Counted from the stretch's first letter, positions 8,280-16,133 are shown. The stretch: 64,000 nt of DNA from Sphaerisporangium viridialbum (GCF_049674955.1 NZ_CP187232.1:62001-126000); one strand, 5' to 3'. The notes: a model not told the origin generated them from the sequence alone. Numbers and translations are program-made.

Positions 8280-8498
8280 TCACCCCTGCTCGCCGGCGAC
8301 CACTGCCAGCACCTGGAGGTGCTTGCGAGCGATTCGCTCGACCAAGCTGGGGTACGCGTAACCAGTGACTTCCATCGCACCGTGGTGAGCCGCTTCGATG
8401 CAGCGCGTCACCGTCGCGGCGGGATGAACCCCGGCGAACTCGACCTTAAGCACGGTCTCGACCTGTGTATAGGCGTCAATATCCGGCAGCTGGTCCAT
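8280..8498 (-). CDS. Conserved small protein of unknown function (72 aa)
   Basis: This 72-residue protein starts at ATG 8498 behind GGGAGAG. The sequence (MDQLPDIDAYTQVETVLKVEF, then AATVTRCIEAAHHGAMEVTG) is soluble and predicted mostly helical, with one cysteine. It has the codon bias of a real gene and lies between upp and the small membrane protein gene on the same strand. I do not recognise a family with an assigned role. The longer in-frame upstream extension is rejected because it lacks a ribosome site and is of poor composition. Confidence 0.65.
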   Translation of the reverse strand: MDQLPDIDAYTQVETVLKVEFAGVHPAATVTRCIEAAHHGAMEVTGYAYPSLVERIARKHLQVLAVVAGEQG

Positions 8499-8627
8499 AG
8501 CTCTCCCAGGTGTGCGTTCACGGCCTGAGGGACCGGAACACAGTGACATCGTCATCACTCTGTGTACCCACCGAAACACATTATGTAACGAGACGATCGT
8601 CAACCTGAGGAAAAGAAGGGAAAGGAA

Positions 8628-9266
8628 TCAGACGACGCCGTAGAGGCGGTCGCCGGCGTCGCCGAGGCCGGGCACGATGTACCCGTTCTCGTTGAGCCGC
8701 TCGTCCAGCGCGGCCGTGACCACGCGCAGCGGCTTGAGGGAGTCGGCGAAGACCTTCTCCATGTAGGCCAGGCCTTCCGGGGCGGCCAGGAGGCAGATGG
8801 CCGTGACGTCCTCGGCGCCGCGCTCGAACAGCAGCTCGATCGCCGCCGCGAGGGTGCCGCCGGTCGCGAGCATGGGGTCGAGCACATAGCACTGGCGGCC
8901 GGAGAGATCTTCCGGAAGCCGGGTCGCGTAGGTCTGTGCCTTGAGGGTGCCCTCGTCGCGGATCATGCCGAGGAAGCCGACCTCGGCGGTGGGCAGCAGG
9001 CGGGTCATGCCGTCGAGCATGCCGAGGCCCGCGCGGAGGATCGGCACGACCAGGGGTGCGGGGCGCGCCAGCCGTACCCCGTGGGCGGGGGCGACCGGGG
9101 TTTCGACCGTCGCCTCGGTGACCCGCACGTCGCGAGTCGCCTCGTACGCCAGCAGGGTGACGAGTTCGTCCGCGAGCCTGCGGAACGTCGGGGAGTCCGT
9201 GCGCACATCCCGCAGCGTGGTCAGCTTGTGGGCGACGAGCGGGTGGTCGACGACGAGGGTCTTCAT
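8628..9266 (-). CDS. upp: Uracil phosphoribosyltransferase
   Basis: This 212-residue pyrimidine salvage enzyme joins uracil and PRPP to give UMP in the cytoplasm. The start MKTLVVDHPLVAHKLTTLRD is the standard Upp N-terminus. The PRPP loop is LDPMLATGGTLAAAI and the uracil-binding end is IVPGLGDAGDRLYG. The length is usual for the family (208-215). I took the ATG at 9266, but a TTG at 9275 is better spaced from the AGGAG upstream and would add three residues. It diverges from the TadA-associated genes. Confidence 0.96.
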   Translation of the reverse strand: MKTLVVDHPLVAHKLTTLRDVRTDSPTFRRLADELVTLLAYEATRDVRVTEATVETPVAPAHGVRLARPAPLVVPILRAGLGMLDGMTRLLPTAEVGFLGMIRDEGTLKAQTYATRLPEDLSGRQCYVLDPMLATGGTLAAAIELLFERGAEDVTAICLLAAPEGLAYMEKVFADSLKPLRVVTAALDERLNENGYIVPGLGDAGDRLYGVV

Positions 9267-9444
9267 GGCTGCCAAAGGTATCTCCTGAGACCGGGTAAAT
9301 GGTACGAGTGGGGCGGTATCGGCCATCACACCCTAAGCTGGCCGGGCACACCCGTTTTTGATCACAATTTGCCCGAGGGGCGTACGGGGACTGAGTGATT
9401 CTGCGAGCATTGCCAACTGTAAGAACCGCGTCGGTGGGGTGAAG

Positions 9445-9933
9445 ATGACAGACGTAGATGCTCTTGACTTCGCCATCGTGGTCTACCGCGAGGACGACCA
9501 GTGGGAAGCCGAGATGCTGCCCGTGGGTCTCACAGCGGACCTGCACGGGTTGATCCACTCCCTGCGTCAGCAGCCGAGTATGGGCACCACGATTGGCCTG
9601 GTCGCCGTGGGGGATGACTTCTTCGTGGCATTACGGGTGTTTGGCGAGCGCGTCGACGTCTTTCTTTCCGACATCACGGCATCGTGGGACTGGCCCCTGG
9701 CCCAGCAGATCCTCGAGTTGCTCGATGTCCCCGTGCCCGAAGAGGAGGAGCTCGACATGGTCCTCCCGGCAGGAGACCTGTCCATCTTCTCCGACCTCGG
9801 GCTCGACGAGATGGAGCTCGGCGCCCTCTCCGGTGATCTCGAACTGCTGCCTGATGAGGTGCTTTCCAGCATCGCCGCGCGGCTCGGGTTCTCCCAGCCG
9901 TTTGAACGTGCCGTCGACTCAGCCCTCGGCTGA
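9445..9933 (+). CDS. tRNA adenosine deaminase-associated protein, copy 1
   Basis: This is a 162-residue acidic protein with the composition and placement of the actinobacterial tRNA adenosine deaminase-associated family, usually found just before tadA. Visible features are a beta-rich start (LDFAIVVYREDDQWEAEML), a central FFVALRVFGERVDVFLSDITASWDWPLA and an acidic tail with repeated LGLDEMELGALSGDLELL. ATG 9445 is chosen because GGGGTGAAG precedes it. It is the first gene of a three-gene run ending in tadA. The name comes from gene order in other actinomycetes; the biochemical role is unknown. Confidence 0.8.
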   Translation: MTDVDALDFAIVVYREDDQWEAEMLPVGLTADLHGLIHSLRQQPSMGTTIGLVAVGDDFFVALRVFGERVDVFLSDITASWDWPLAQQILELLDVPVPEEEELDMVLPAGDLSIFSDLGLDEMELGALSGDLELLPDEVLSSIAARLGFSQPFERAVDSALG

Positions 9934-9950
9934 CCTCGGGAGCCCCGATC

Positions 9951-10442
9951 ATGCCCTCGAGACCAACTCACAGCGCCATGTTCGCCGCCGCCTTCGTCCG
10001 CACGCCCCAGGGGTGGAGCGGCTCGGAGGTCGACCTCACGAGCGCCGAGATCGCCGACGACCTCGGTGACGCCGTGCAGGATGCCCTCGGCCTGCAGGGC
10101 GACGAGCTCGCCCTGCTCTGCGTCGAGGTGGAGGACGAGTGGTTCGCCCTCGTCCGTTATGACGGCGACGCCGAGCCCCGGGCGTTCGTCTCCGACGTCC
10201 ACTCCGCGGCGAGCGACGCCCTCGGAGAGCTCTTCAGCGAGCTCGCGGGGGTGCTGGTGCCCGACAAGGAGGCCGACCTCGGCGTCCGGCCCGCCGGTGA
10301 CTTCGAGCTGCTGAACGACCTCGGGGTGAGCGCCGAGGAGCTGCTGGAGCTCAGCATGGAGGAGGGCGTCCTCCCCGCCGACACCCTGTCGGTGATCGCC
10401 GAGAAGCTCTCCTTCGCCGACGAGCTCGACCGGCTGCACTAG
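9951..10442 (+). CDS. tRNA adenosine deaminase-associated protein, copy 2
   Basis: This is a 163-residue acidic paralogue of the gene before it. Both share the plan of a beta-rich N-terminal half (MFAAAFVRTPQGW, then EWFALVRYDGDAEPRAFVSDVHSAASDA) and a Leu/Glu-rich C-terminal half (LLNDLGVSAEELLELSMEEG). The tandem pair appears to come from an old duplication. ATG 9951 has a GGGAG site; ATG 9978 is a possible alternative. The gene lies 15 nt before tadA and is probably cotranscribed with it. No catalytic motif is visible. Confidence 0.8.
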   Translation: MPSRPTHSAMFAAAFVRTPQGWSGSEVDLTSAEIADDLGDAVQDALGLQGDELALLCVEVEDEWFALVRYDGDAEPRAFVSDVHSAASDALGELFSELAGVLVPDKEADLGVRPAGDFELLNDLGVSAEELLELSMEEGVLPADTLSVIAEKLSFADELDRLH

Positions 10443-10457
10443 CGCGAGGTCGCGTAT

Positions 10458-10919
10458 ATGGGCGGGCCCGGCTTCGAGGAACCCATGCGGCTCGCGCTGG
10501 CGCAGGCCGTGAGGGCGGGCGAGCGGGGCGAGGTGCCGGTCGGCGCGGTCGTCATCGGGCCCTCTGGCGAGGTGCTGGCGGCGGCCGGCAACGATCGTGA
10601 GGCGAGCGCCGATCCCACGGCCCACGCGGAGATCCTGGCGCTGCGCGAGGCCGCCCGCGTACGCGGGGAATGGCGCCTGGCCGGCTGCACGCTGGTGGTC
10701 ACCCTGGAGCCGTGCACGATGTGCGCGGGGGCCGCGGTGCTCGCGCGGGTCGACAGGGTCGTCTACGGCGCTGTGGACGAGAAGGCGGGCGCGGCCGGCT
10801 CGCTCTGGGACGTCGTCCGCGACCGGCGGCTGAACCACCGTCCCGAGGTGATCCTGGGCGTCCTCGCGGAGGAGTGTTCGGCCGTGCTCAGAGACTTCTT
10901 CGCGGACCGACGCCGATGA
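10458..10919 (+). CDS. tadA: tRNA-specific adenosine deaminase
   Basis: This 153-residue zinc deaminase converts A34 to inosine in the anticodon of tRNA-Arg(ACG), allowing one tRNA to read three codons. The cytidine-deaminase fold motifs are clear: HAE at residues 56-58 (zinc His56, proton shuttle Glu58) and PCTMC at 85-89 (zinc Cys86 and Cys89). The length matches bacterial TadA. It is the last gene of the run with two TadA-associated proteins and lies 72 nt before tRNA-Ser(CGA). Confidence 0.95.
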   Translation: MGGPGFEEPMRLALAQAVRAGERGEVPVGAVVIGPSGEVLAAAGNDREASADPTAHAEILALREAARVRGEWRLAGCTLVVTLEPCTMCAGAAVLARVDRVVYGAVDEKAGAAGSLWDVVRDRRLNHRPEVILGVLAEECSAVLRDFFADRRR

Positions 10920-10991
10920 ATGCCCCCTTTCTTCGCATGACGGACGGCTGCGACGCGCGAGCAGGGTCTCGGATCCGGTAGGCTGCTCGGC

Positions 10992-11081
10992 GGTGGAGTC
11001 GCCTAGTGGCCGAGGGCGCACGCCTCGAAAGCGTGTGATGGGGCAACCCATCCGTGGGTTCAAATCCCACCTCCACCGCCA
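10992..11081 (+). tRNA. serU: tRNA-Ser (CGA anticodon)
   Basis: The acceptor arm GGTGGAG (10992-10998) pairs with CTCCACC (11071-11077), followed by discriminator G and an encoded CCA (11079-11081). The anticodon stem CACGC/GCGTG encloses loop CTCGAAA with anticodon CGA at 11026-11028. The long variable arm (about 11036-11055) and 90-nt length are typical of class II tRNA-Ser. The T arm GTGGGTTCAAATCCCAC is canonical. The gene symbol is by analogy with enterobacterial naming. Confidence 0.96.
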
Positions 11082-11084
11082 CCA

Positions 11085-11125
11085 CGAAGGGCCCCCAGCC
11101 CGCACCACCGGCTGGGGGCCCTTCG
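11085..11125. terminator. Strong hairpin after tRNA-Ser(CGA)
   Basis: CGAAGGGCCCCCAGCC at 11085-11100 pairs with GGCTGGGGGCCCTTCG at 11110-11125, a perfect 16-bp stem with a 9-nt loop. It starts 4 nt after the tRNA CCA end, so it is the probable terminator of the tadA-tRNA transcript. The following 215 bases up to the next gene hold nothing I can support. Confidence 0.85.
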
Positions 11126-11340
11126 CGTGTCACCACCTGGCACGGGTGCGAGCTGTCGCCGACAAAAAGCTTAAACAGGGCAATCAGCGCAATCAGGGCC
11201 GCCGGGGCCGTCGTGGGTGGGAGCTGGGTTGTCGGGTCCCGAGGGGACGACGCCTCGTGCTGCACATTCCGGACATAATGCCGGGTTATGTTCCTTGAAC
11301 TTCCTTGATGGTGCCCGCCGGGTCGTGTCGTGATTTATGG

Positions 11341-11904
11341 CTATACGTCGTCAAATGGCGGTGCATACGTGAATTCGCCGCATATGGCGGGGGTATAGGT
11401 GCTCAGAGTGCGGGCCTGGAAGTTCGGAGCCCATCCCGGGACCGGCGGCGTGATTCCGTACTCCTCGGCCAGGCGGAAACCGAACAGCGGGTAGTAGTCG
11501 CTGTGGCCGAGCAGCACGACAAGGGGTTCGCCGAGCGCGTCCGCGGCCCCGAGCACGGCGTGCATGAGCGCGTGACCGACTCCCCGGCGCTGGAAGGCGG
11601 GAAGCACGCCGAGCGGACCGAGCCCGAGCACGGGGACGGCACCCACGGAAGCCCGGCTGCAGACCACGTGTCCCACGACGGATCCGTCGCCCGAGGTGGC
11701 CACCAGGGACAGCTCGGGGATCCAGGCGTCGCAGGCCCGCAGCGCGTCGACCAGGCGGGCCTCCACGGACCCCTGAACGCTCTCCACGGACGCCTGAACG
11801 CTCTCCGTGGGGGCTTGGCCGGGCGCCGGCGGCTCGGCGAAGGCTGCGGTGTGCACCTCGCGGATGGTCGGGATATCTGCTGGAAGTTCACGTCGTATCA
11901 ACAC
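11341..11904 (-). CDS. GNAT-family N-acetyltransferase (YhbS-like)
   Basis: This is a 187-residue GCN5-related acetyltransferase. It begins VLIRRELPADIPTIREVHTAAF, the usual beta1-alpha1 start. The acetyl-CoA loop is VLPAFQRRGVGHALMHAVLGAAD, and VVLLGHSDYYPLFGFRLAEEYGI is the YhbS-type C-terminal signature. Between alpha2 and beta2 there is a seven-residue tandem duplication, ESVQASV then ESVQGSV. The GTG at 11904 is chosen by homology of the fold start, but its ribosome site is weak, so the exact start is uncertain. The acceptor substrate is unknown. Confidence 0.8.
   Translation of the reverse strand: MLIRRELPADIPTIREVHTAAFAEPPAPGQAPTESVQASVESVQGSVEARLVDALRACDAWIPELSLVATSGDGSVVGHVVCSRASVGAVPVLGLGPLGVLPAFQRRGVGHALMHAVLGAADALGEPLVVLLGHSDYYPLFGFRLAEEYGITPPVPGWAPNFQARTLSTYTPAICGEFTYAPPFDDV
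11762..11803. repeat. 21-bp tandem duplication inside the GNAT gene
   Basis: Two 21-bp units beginning TCCACGGAC and differing at about one position occur at 11762-11782 and 11783-11803. They encode seven-residue repeats (ESVQ-x-SV) and keep the reading frame. They lie in a loop-forming stretch of the acetyltransferase. Confidence 0.75.
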
Positions 11905-12289
11905 TTGTTCAGGCTTTCGGCCCTCAGCACAAGCCGTCAACCGAATAAGCCCTCGGCCCGAGCCCCCGCGGCCGGGCCGTACGGATGCGGGGGCGGGGCC
12001 CCGCAGGGGCGGAAAGCTTCCCGGATTTCCTTGGTACACCGGTGAATCGGAAGCCTCCCACTGCCGTCTCGTGGCCGTGAAAGCGCCCGAATCGGATTCA
12101 GAGATGCGCCGAATGTCCGAAACCAAGCCTTTGCCTCTTACGGGATGCTCGCTGGATTTCGTCCGGTTACGGTGAGATATGTAGTTTCTCGCGACGTTTG
12201 GGATATCCCGAGGAAACCAATACGAAGCTCCGCATGCCCGGGTTGTCACCCGGGCCTCAGACCACCTCTATTAACGGAAGTGATCTCCT
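11905..12289. other. 385-bp intergenic region without a supported gene
   Basis: No convincing coding sequence is present. A perfect 8-bp inverted repeat GCCCCCGC (11962-11969) / GCGGGGGC (11987-11994) lies here. The right-hand part is relatively AT-rich and probably carries the promoter of the secreted Lys/His-rich protein gene. In-frame codons upstream of the GNAT gene extend across the region but have poor composition and no ribosome site. Confidence 0.5.
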
Positions 12290-12598
12290 ATGCTCAGAAA
12301 AGCTCTCGCCACCGGATTCCTTGTGGCTTCCGTCCTTGTCATCCCGGGGACGGTGGCGGCGACCTCCGCCAGCGCGTCCACCGTGGCAGGCGCCTCTGTG
12401 GCCTCTCCGACCACCGACCACAGCTCCTGTAAGGGCAAGCGGTGTGCCACCAGGCAGGGCCACCACAAGAAGAAGCGCGTGACGCACCACAAGAAGCACA
12501 GCACCAAGCACAAGAAGAAGCACGCCAGCGGCCTGCACAAGAAGGCGCACGCCCACAAGAAGACCCACAGGATGGGGCACATCCTCAGGCACCACTAG
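12290..12598 (+). CDS. Secreted lysine/histidine-rich miniprotein
   Basis: This 102-residue protein begins with a standard Sec signal peptide (basic MLRKALATG, hydrophobic FLVASVLVIPGTVAA, cleavage probably after SASA near residue 30). The mature part carries one cysteine pair (SCKGKRC) and then about 45 residues made largely of Lys and His (HHKKKRVTHHKKH, HKKKHASGLHKKAHAHKK). The tail could bind metals, nucleic acid or anionic cell-wall polymers; histone-like or metal-chelating roles are both inference. ATG 12290 has GGAAG 10 nt upstream. I do not recognise a named family. It is monocistronic, with a hairpin behind it. Confidence 0.75.
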   Translation: MLRKALATGFLVASVLVIPGTVAATSASASTVAGASVASPTTDHSSCKGKRCATRQGHHKKKRVTHHKKHSTKHKKKHASGLHKKAHAHKKTHRMGHILRHH

Positions 12599-12628
12599 AA
12601 GCGGCCCCGCTCCTGGCCACTTCTCCGT

Positions 12629-12656
12629 CGCCCCGCGAGGACCTCCTCTCGGGGCG
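12629..12656. terminator. Hairpin between convergent genes
   Basis: CGCCCCG at 12629-12635 pairs with CGGGGCG at 12650-12656, with further partial pairing inside (GAG/CTC). It lies between the plus-strand miniprotein gene and the minus-strand unknown gene that ends at 12707. It can serve either direction. Confidence 0.55.
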
Positions 12657-12706
12657 ACCGTCGCGGGCGGGCGTGCAATCACCGTCCCGCCCCGGAAGTC
12701 TCCCTC

Positions 12707-13579
12707 TCAGGGGTCGAGGGTGGTCTCCTCGACGTTCTCCATGCGGCCGTAGAGCACCTGTTCGTTGATCTCCAGATTGTTGATCAGCCGCAGGGCAGCC
12801 GTGATGGCGCGGCCGACCAGCTCGCCGCCCACCTCGCCGTACTCGATCTGGAGGATCGTGTTCGCCGCGCGCTCGTCGGCGGCTACGCGCTGGGGATCGT
12901 GCCAGGCGCCCTCCGCGCCGGTCTCCGTGGCGGTGCGCATGATGGACCCGATGGCATGCGCCTTGGCCTTGGGAATCGTCAGGGTGAGCAGCTCGCGCTC
13001 CACGCGATCGAGCCACACGCCGTCCTCGGCGCCGCCGAACAGCAGCGCGTGCAGGAGATCCTTCGACTCGGTCAGCAGCGCCTCCCCGCTGGGCGCGCGG
13101 TGCTCGGGGGAGATGAGCGGGCCGCCCTTGTGCGGCGGATCGAGAAGGTGGCCCTCGCCCTCCAGGACCTCGCGGGTCAGCGCCCGGTAGCGCTCGACGT
13201 AGCCCGGCAGGGAGGTGTGGTCGAGGGCGAGCCGGCGGATGCGGGCGGCCCTGGCGGCACGGTCGCTCTCCTCCTGCTGAGGGACCTGACCGTTCGCGGC
13301 CTGGTCGTAGCCGGCGTCGTCCGCCGTGGCCTCGTGCTCGCCGTGCTCGCCGTCGCTCTCCCGGACCGGACGGGCGTACGCGCCTTCCTCGGCCGAAGGG
13401 CCCCGCGGCACCTGCCTGGGGATGGAGTACGTGATCTCGTCCGGCCGCAGGACCAACGCCATCAACTGCTCGACCAGCCAGTCCGTGGGTTGCTCGTGGA
13501 GGCGTACGCGCAGCCGTTCGCGCAGCTCTCCGGCGAGCTCTTCACGGACCTGCGCCACGAGGTGTGTGACATCTCGCAT
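12707..13579 (-). CDS. Conserved actinobacterial protein of unknown function
   Basis: This is a 290-residue soluble protein. The N-terminal 50 residues (MRDVTHLVAQVREELAGELRERL) are amphipathic helix. Residues 60-115 are low-complexity, acidic and probably disordered (ESDGEHGEHEATADDAGYDQ). The C-terminal half looks folded, with LLTESKDLLHALLFGGAEDGVWLDRVERELLTLTIPKAKAHAIGSIMRTATETGA. No catalytic motif, signal peptide or membrane span is seen. I cannot assign a function. The codon pattern and complete length support a real gene. It lies upstream of the secreted miniprotein in convergent orientation. Confidence 0.65.
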   Translation of the reverse strand: MRDVTHLVAQVREELAGELRERLRVRLHEQPTDWLVEQLMALVLRPDEITYSIPRQVPRGPSAEEGAYARPVRESDGEHGEHEATADDAGYDQAANGQVPQQEESDRAARAARIRRLALDHTSLPGYVERYRALTREVLEGEGHLLDPPHKGGPLISPEHRAPSGEALLTESKDLLHALLFGGAEDGVWLDRVERELLTLTIPKAKAHAIGSIMRTATETGAEGAWHDPQRVAADERAANTILQIEYGEVGGELVGRAITAALRLINNLEINEQVLYGRMENVEETTLDP

Positions 13580-13724
13580 TGGGTCACCGTCCGACGTTGC
13601 GTTCCAGCGGCCTGAGCCGTGTCGCCCCTGCGACTGTCGCAGCTTAGGAACCCGGAGCCCGCGGGATGGCCGGCAAGGGAACTGTTTTACCTATGACGCC
13701 GGTGGATGACGTGCGGTATGCGGA

Positions 13725-14042
13725 TCATTCGGATGGGGCGGCCGTTGGAGCGTCCACATCGAGCACTCGCGCGTGGAGCACCGAGCGCTGGTGCAGCGCC
13801 GCGCGCAGCGCGCGGTGCAACCCGTCCTCAAGATAGAACTCGCCACGCCACTGCACGACATGAGGGAAAAGATCGCCGTAGAACGTCGAGTCCTTGGCGA
13901 GCAGGGAATGCAGGTCGAGCACCGCCTTCGTGGTGATCAATGAGTCGAGCCTGACCTGCCGGGGCGGTATGCGCGCCCATTCACGATGCGACAGGCCATG
14001 CTCGGGGTAAGGGCGGTTGTCACCGACTGACTTGAAGATCAC
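13725..14042 (-). CDS. Small conserved actinobacterial protein (ParB/VapB-like annotation)
   Basis: This is a 105-residue protein beginning MIFKSVGDNRPYPEHG and containing RQVRLDSLITTKAVLDLHSLLAKDSTFYGDLFPHVVQWRGEFYLEDGLHRALRAAL. I recognise this as a protein widespread in actinomycetes that some databases label a VapB-family antitoxin. The DGLHRA stretch is reminiscent of the ParB/Srx nucleotide-binding fold. No PIN-domain toxin partner is nearby, so the antitoxin label is not supported here. The GTG start at 14042 has no good ribosome site, and the transcript may be leaderless. Confidence 0.7.
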   Translation of the reverse strand: MIFKSVGDNRPYPEHGLSHREWARIPPRQVRLDSLITTKAVLDLHSLLAKDSTFYGDLFPHVVQWRGEFYLEDGLHRALRAALHQRSVLHARVLDVDAPTAAPSE

Positions 14043-14110
14043 CTATTCAGTTTAAGAGAGTTTTCGACCTTTCCCTGCTTCAGCGACTCGGCGATGAGGT
14101 GCCGAGCGGC

Positions 14111-14986
14111 TCAGATGCCGCCCGAGAAGGTGTCGCACCGCCCGGGATCACCGGACTTGTAGCCGGTGCTGAACCACCTCGTGCGCTGCTGCGACGTGCC
14201 ATGCGTGAAGCCTTCCGGATCGACCCGGCCCTGGGCCTTCTGCTGGATCCGGTCGTCTCCGACGGCGGCCGCGGCGTCGAGCGCCTCCTGGATGTCGGTG
14301 TCGGTGAAGGGCTTCTCGTAGAAGCCGGTGTCCACGGCGTTCTTGGCCCAGACCCCCGCGTAACAGTCCGCCTGGAGCTCCAGCCGCACCGAGGCGCTGT
14401 CGGCGCCCTGGCTGTTGCCGCCGACCTTGTCCATGGTCCCCAGGAGGTCCTGCACGTGGTGGCCGTACTCGTGGGCGATGACGTACGCCTGGGCGAACGG
14501 GCCGCCCTTCGCGCCGAACTTGCTCTGCAACTCGTCGAAGAAGGTCAGGTCCAGGTAGACGAGCTTGTCGCTCGGGCAGTAGAACGGCCCGACCTCCGAC
14601 GTGGCCTGGCCGCACCCGGTGTTCACCGCCTGGGAGAACAGCACGGTCTTCGCCTTGGTGTACCGGCCGTTGCCCGCCTTGTCGAAGGCGTCCGTCCAAT
14701 AGGCCTGGATGCTGTTCACCACGCCCACGACGCGGCAGTCTTCCGACTTGTCGGCGTCGGAGCCCTTCTTGCATTCCTGGGAGTTGCCAGAGGTCGGCTG
14801 GACACCCGTCGTGTCACCCCCGCCGGTGATGTCACCGGGGTTGATTCCGAAGATCAGGGCGGCGATAAGGGCGATGATGCCCGCCGCGCCTCCGCCGATG
14901 GCCAGCCCGCCACCGCGAAGCCCGCCGCCGCCACCACGGTTCTCGACCTGCGAGGAATCAAGGTCGACATCGTCACGGAAATCCAT
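14111..14986 (-). CDS. Neutral zinc metallopeptidase (YpfJ family)
   Basis: This is a 291-residue membrane-anchored protein. A Gly-rich cytosolic stretch (RGGGGGLRGGGLAIGG) leads into one transmembrane helix (AAGIIALIAALIFGI, about 34-48), so the catalytic domain is probably outside the cell. The zinc motif HEYGHHVQ (about residue 178) has the HExxH-like arrangement in which Tyr replaces a middle residue, as is normal in this family, and the third ligand is expected in RLELQADCYAGVW. Extracellular cysteines (NTGCGQ, FYCPSD, CYAG) are conserved in the family. The substrate is unknown. Confidence 0.88.
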   Translation of the reverse strand: MDFRDDVDLDSSQVENRGGGGGLRGGGLAIGGGAAGIIALIAALIFGINPGDITGGGDTTGVQPTSGNSQECKKGSDADKSEDCRVVGVVNSIQAYWTDAFDKAGNGRYTKAKTVLFSQAVNTGCGQATSEVGPFYCPSDKLVYLDLTFFDELQSKFGAKGGPFAQAYVIAHEYGHHVQDLLGTMDKVGGNSQGADSASVRLELQADCYAGVWAKNAVDTGFYEKPFTDTDIQEALDAAAAVGDDRIQQKAQGRVDPEGFTHGTSQQRTRWFSTGYKSGDPGRCDTFSGGI

Positions 14987-15220
14987 TGGCCCGTTTTCCC
15001 TTTTCTTAGGTTTTCAGGGTCATTTATGAACCCGCTAGTTCCCCGGAGGGAAACGATCATGCGTGTCCCGTACAGAGTGGCAGGTCACGGCACCTCCCGG
15101 AGGCGACATGGCTCTTCTTCAAGGCTGCCACCGCTGCGGGCCAACGGAGTGCCGTGATCGGCCCGACCAGGGCGCGGGATACCGGGCCGCGGGTCTACGG
15201 CTGGTTATCGTGGCGATCAG

Positions 15221-15565
15221 GTGACCACTTACAGTGATATGGAGGCGACCTTGCGTACGGTGCACGAGGAGCCGCTCCCCTATCAGGTGCCGCCTCCCGC
15301 CTTCTTCGTGCGGAGCGGCCCGATCATGCCTACGGGCAGGTGGATACGGGCCAAGGTCACATCCCAGGGCCCGCTCGTCGCCGGTCTGGTGCTGGCCCTG
15401 GCGGCCGGCACGGGCATGGGCCTCGGGCTGAGCCCCTCGTGCGCGCTGACCGCTCCGTTCTCGAGCGGCTTCGGCCCCGAACCCCGCCCCCCGGACCACT
15501 CGGGCCTGCCGTACGTCGTCCAGTGGCGGCCCATGCCTCCGGACCTGCCTTCCGGCCACCACTAG
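15221..15565 (+). CDS. Hypothetical single-span membrane protein
   Basis: This 114-residue protein has a cytosolic N-terminus with VHEEPLPYQVPPPAFFV, one hydrophobic helix (PLVAGLVLALAAGTGMGLGLS, about 50-70), and a Pro-rich tail (EPRPPDHSGLPYVVQWRPMPPDLP). The start may be GTG 15221 or ATG 15239; neither ribosome site is strong. I do not recognise the family. The membrane segment and third-position GC bias favour this frame over the antisense frame. It sits between the metallopeptidase and a MarR-like gene. Existence of the gene is moderately supported. Confidence 0.45.
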   Translation: MTTYSDMEATLRTVHEEPLPYQVPPPAFFVRSGPIMPTGRWIRAKVTSQGPLVAGLVLALAAGTGMGLGLSPSCALTAPFSSGFGPEPRPPDHSGLPYVVQWRPMPPDLPSGHH

Positions 15566-15632
15566 CGGCTACGGCGGAACACCAACGCTTTCCAAGTCTG
15601 CGGAAACCTGCCAAGTTTCGCCTGCGCCTTCT

Positions 15633-16064
15633 CTAGCGGTCACTAAGTTCCGATTCGACGTTGCCTGCCATGACCGACAGGATCCGTACGGTCTCGGCGT
15701 ATTGATCAGGGGTCAGCCCTTTGAGCACCGTGGCGCGGGTCGCGTCGATACGTGCCGCCATGTGCTCATGCGCAGCCCGGCCGTCGTCGCTCAGCGCGAG
15801 GGTGTCCCCGGCGAGGGGCGCGCCGGTGCGTATCCAACCGGTGAGCTCCTGCAACACCCCGTCGAGGTCCGGCTCTCCCTCCGTCCAGAACGGGGCGAGG
15901 GCCGCTGCGAGTTCGTCGCGGGTGGCCTCGCGGCGGCTCAGCGTGTTGAGGACCTGCCAATGCCGCCTGCCGAGGCCGAGGTTGGCGAGGGTGGCGTCGA
16001 ACTGCTTCTCCAGCAGGTTGTGCAGGTGCTTGAGCCAGTAACCGATCGGCTTGGGCGCGTTCAT
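15633..16064 (-). CDS. MarR-like winged-helix regulator
   Basis: This is a 143-residue DNA-binding protein. The N-terminal dimerisation helix (PIGYWLKHLHNLLEKQFDATLANLGLG) precedes a winged helix (RHWQVLNTLSRREATRDELAAALAPF), with the wing replaced by a longer helical insert (GEPDLDGVLQELTGWI). GGAGG sits before ATG 16064. It diverges from a second MarR-like gene across 70 bp containing repeated CTATGTA elements. The inducer is unknown. The pair may cross-regulate. Confidence 0.82.
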   Translation of the reverse strand: MNAPKPIGYWLKHLHNLLEKQFDATLANLGLGRRHWQVLNTLSRREATRDELAAALAPFWTEGEPDLDGVLQELTGWIRTGAPLAGDTLALSDDGRAAHEHMAARIDATRATVLKGLTPDQYAETVRILSVMAGNVESELSDR

Positions 16065-16085
16065 GGATCCTCCGGGGGTCCATAT

Positions 16086-16123
16086 CTATGTAAAATGACA
16101 TGTAGTTGTCTAATACTATGTAT
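16086..16123. promoter_or_regulatory. Direct repeats between divergent MarR-like genes
   Basis: CTATGTA occurs at 16086-16092 and 16117-16123, 31 bp apart (about three helical turns), inside a 40-bp AT-rich segment unlike its surroundings. ACATGT at 16098-16103 is palindromic. The region must hold both divergent promoters and is a natural operator for either MarR protein. Which protein binds is unknown. Confidence 0.45.
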
Positions 16124-16133
16124 GGAGGGGGAT

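Noticed and set aside
13725..14042. A VapBC-type toxin-antitoxin module
   Set aside because: The candidate antitoxin-like protein has no adjacent PIN-domain or other toxin frame, so a module is not supported.
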